A stretch of DNA of 64,000 nucleotides, taken from positions 1,302,001 through 1,366,000 of the forward strand of contig NZ_WHUV01000002.1 of NCBI RefSeq assembly GCF_009380155.1. The letters are read 5' to 3'. The notes under the pieces are model-generated. The model was not told the origin of the DNA and made no database searches. It saw only the letters and a list, made by a program, of their open reading frames with translations. This DNA is from Pseudomonas piscis (lineage in GTDB: Bacteria; Pseudomonadota; Gammaproteobacteria; Pseudomonadales; Pseudomonadaceae). The position numbers were made by a program, and so were the translations under genes. Below, piece by piece: positions 62,562 to 64,000 of the stretch. How positions within the stretch are numbered: the first letter of the stretch is position 1; each line of letters opens with the position of its first letter.

Positions 62562-63890
62562 ATGACCGCAGTTGAAACCAGCATTACTGCAGCGGAAACC
62601 CCACAGCAAACCAGGAAACGCCTGCGCAAGGTCGCGGCGGCCACCATCTTCGGCTCGATGCTGGAGTGGTACGACTTCTACCTCTACGCCACCATGGCGG
62701 CGATCGTCTTCTCGAAGATCTTCTTCGATACCAGCAACCCCAACAGCGCCATGCTGATGTCGTTCTCCACCTTCGCCATCGGCTTTATCGCCCGCCCCTT
62801 CGGCGGCGTGCTGTTCGGCTACCTGGGCGACAAGTTCGGGCGCAAGCAGGTGCTGGTGCTGACCTTCTGCCTGATGGGCGTATGCACCGCGCTGATCGGC
62901 CTGATCCCCAGCTACGCCTCCATCGGCATCTGGGCACCGATCATCCTGGTGGCGATCCGGATCATCCAGGGCCTGGGTGCCGGTGCCGAATTATCCGGCG
63001 CGGCGGTCACCTCCTACGAGCATGCCAGCGAAGGCAAGCGCGGCAGCCAGGGCGCCTGGCCGGCACTTGGGCTGAACCTGGGCCTGCTGCTGTCGTCGCT
63101 GACCATCTACCTGCTGACCATCAACGGCAACGAATTCCTCTTGGCCGGCGGCTGGCGCATTCCTTTCGTGTGCAGCATCGTGCTGGTGGGCGTCGGCCTG
63201 TGGGTGCGCAAGAGCATTCCGGAAACCCCGGAGTTCAAGGAACTGGACCAGCAGAGCCGCAAGGCCCAGGCCTCGCCACTCAAGGCACTGTTCAAGAACG
63301 ACCTCAAGGGCCTGGCCGTGGTGTTCTTCGTGGCCATCGGCTACAACGCCCTGAGCTACATCTTCAAGACCTTCTCCCTGGCCTACCTGACCCAGTACAA
63401 GCACGTCGACGTGCACGTGACCTCGCTGTCGGTGACCATTGCCAGCCTGGTGGCCATCGTCGCCGTGCCGTTCTTCGGCTGGCTGTGCGACAAGTGGAGC
63501 AGCAAGACCGTCCTGGTGCTCGGCGGCCTGTTCTCGGTGCTGTTCGCCTACCCCTTCCTGGCCCTGCTCAATACCGGCGACAGCCTGATGATCTACCTGG
63601 CCATCGGGGTCGGCACCGGCATCCTGGCACCGATGATGTTCGCGCCCCAGGGCTCGTTCCTCAGCCGCCAGTTCCCCACCGCAACCCGCTCCTCGGGCTT
63701 CGGCACCGGGCGCGAGATCGGCACCGCCATCGCCGGTGGCCTGGCCCCGCTGGGCGCACTGTCGCTGGTGACCGCCTCGGCCACCCACTCCACCGATGGC
63801 GTGGTGATCATCCTCGCCATTGCCGCGGTGCTGGTGGTGGTGTTTGCCCTGTGCGACCAGGGCCGCAAGCACTCGGCCTTCAAGAACTGA
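62562..63890 (+). CDS. MHS-family MFS symporter
   Basis: 442 residues, twelve hydrophobic helices. The MHS hallmark FGSMLEWYDFYLYATM is near residue 30, then ARPFGGVLFGYLGDKFGRKQ, with a second-half WLCDKWSSKTVLV. It lacks the soluble insert of the first MHS protein. It is 100 nt after lhgO and probably imports L-2-hydroxyglutarate or another dicarboxylate (inference). The ATG at 62562 is preferred because AAGAGG lies nine bases upstream; the ATG at 62553 abuts it. Confidence 0.9.
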   Translation: MTAVETSITAAETPQQTRKRLRKVAAATIFGSMLEWYDFYLYATMAAIVFSKIFFDTSNPNSAMLMSFSTFAIGFIARPFGGVLFGYLGDKFGRKQVLVLTFCLMGVCTALIGLIPSYASIGIWAPIILVAIRIIQGLGAGAELSGAAVTSYEHASEGKRGSQGAWPALGLNLGLLLSSLTIYLLTINGNEFLLAGGWRIPFVCSIVLVGVGLWVRKSIPETPEFKELDQQSRKAQASPLKALFKNDLKGLAVVFFVAIGYNALSYIFKTFSLAYLTQYKHVDVHVTSLSVTIASLVAIVAVPFFGWLCDKWSSKTVLVLGGLFSVLFAYPFLALLNTGDSLMIYLAIGVGTGILAPMMFAPQGSFLSRQFPTATRSSGFGTGREIGTAIAGGLAPLGALSLVTASATHSTDGVVIILAIAAVLVVVFALCDQGRKHSAFKN

Positions 63891-63971
63891 GCGATGCAAG
63901 GTTGCGGTAGGCGCCAAGCGACCTGCCGCAGCCTGTTAAGCTGGCGCTGGTTTTTTCTCGCAGGCCATCCC

Positions 63972-64000
63972 ATGCAAATGCCCAGTACGTTCGGCGTCGA
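63972..64000 (+). CDS. Start of an unidentified gene, cut by the window edge
   Basis: An ATG at 63972 reads MQMPSTFGV before the sequence ends. CGCAGG nearby could be a ribosome site, and a T-run (63951-63956) lies upstream. No identity can be given from nine residues. Confidence 0.35.

Overview
The window is chromosomal DNA from a Pseudomonas of the fluorescens/protegens/chlororaphis type. The evidence is uniform high GC with densely packed genes and short operons, the nicotinate-salvage order pncA-pncB-nadE with divergent nadD2-nrtR (as in P. aeruginosa), an AprA-type serralysin, a Pseudomonas DNA polymerase II, a four-gene agmatine operon, and a typical Pseudomonas REP doublet. No rRNA, tRNA, CRISPR array, integrase, transposase or prophage was seen. 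It reads as ordinary accessory-metabolism chromosome rather than an island.

Layout. 0-9 kb: the start of a class II deacetylase gene coupled to an MFS transporter, a lone Tai4-like immunity protein, a phytanoyl-CoA-dioxygenase-like enzyme, and a LysR regulator divergent from a GMC oxidoreductase and a metabolite:H+ symporter. 7.6-14.3 kb: a secreted halovibrin/DUF2599-like protein, a Gly/Cys-tailed protein, the serralysin aprA with an RsmA-type leader, a small periplasmic protein and polB. 15.4-19.7 kb: an isochorismatase-monooxygenase-amidohydrolase operon divergent from its LysR regulator. 19.7-24.7 kb: a methyltransferase-like membrane protein, gamma-glutamylpolyamine synthetase and oxidase, and a GFA protein. 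24.8-29.5 kb: NAD salvage with the NrtR repressor and two operators. 29.5-40.9 kb: a LysR/aminotransferase pair, a CheC-type response regulator with a diguanylate cyclase, a beta-propeller protein, a saccharopine-dehydrogenase-like protein, oxaloacetate decarboxylase, a receiver protein, a CobB sirtuin and a SUFU-domain protein. 41-52.7 kb: ppnN, a lipoprotein, small membrane proteins, TetR and XRE regulators, a MATE exporter, AcuI, an ankyrin/NTF2-fold immunity-like protein, a DUF7832 protein, a methyltransferase and acetyltransferases. 52.9-58.1 kb: an agmatine operon (aguA, aguB, a polyamine-binding protein and a second, Tat-exported agmatine deiminase) with a LysR regulator. 58.2-64 kb: a LysE exporter, a LysR regulator, and an L-2-hydroxyglutarate unit (FCD-GntR regulator, LhgO oxidase, MHS symporter) with matching operators.

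The metabolic themes are polyamines (acetylpolyamine-type deacetylase, gamma-glutamylation, agmatine) and NAD (salvage operon, sirtuin). A third theme is immunity-like genes without toxins: Tai4, SUFU, ankyrin-NTF2 and DUF7832. The most informative non-coding signals are the paired NrtR and GntR operators, the nested palindrome at 18.75 kb, the TetR palindrome at 44.1 kb, and the GGA hairpin at the aprA ribosome site. I found no clearly new defence or mobile system. The best candidates for something undescribed are the orphan immunity set and the isochorismatase-ABM-amidohydrolase pathway. The agmatine operon looks like the agu2 type already reported in P. aeruginosa.
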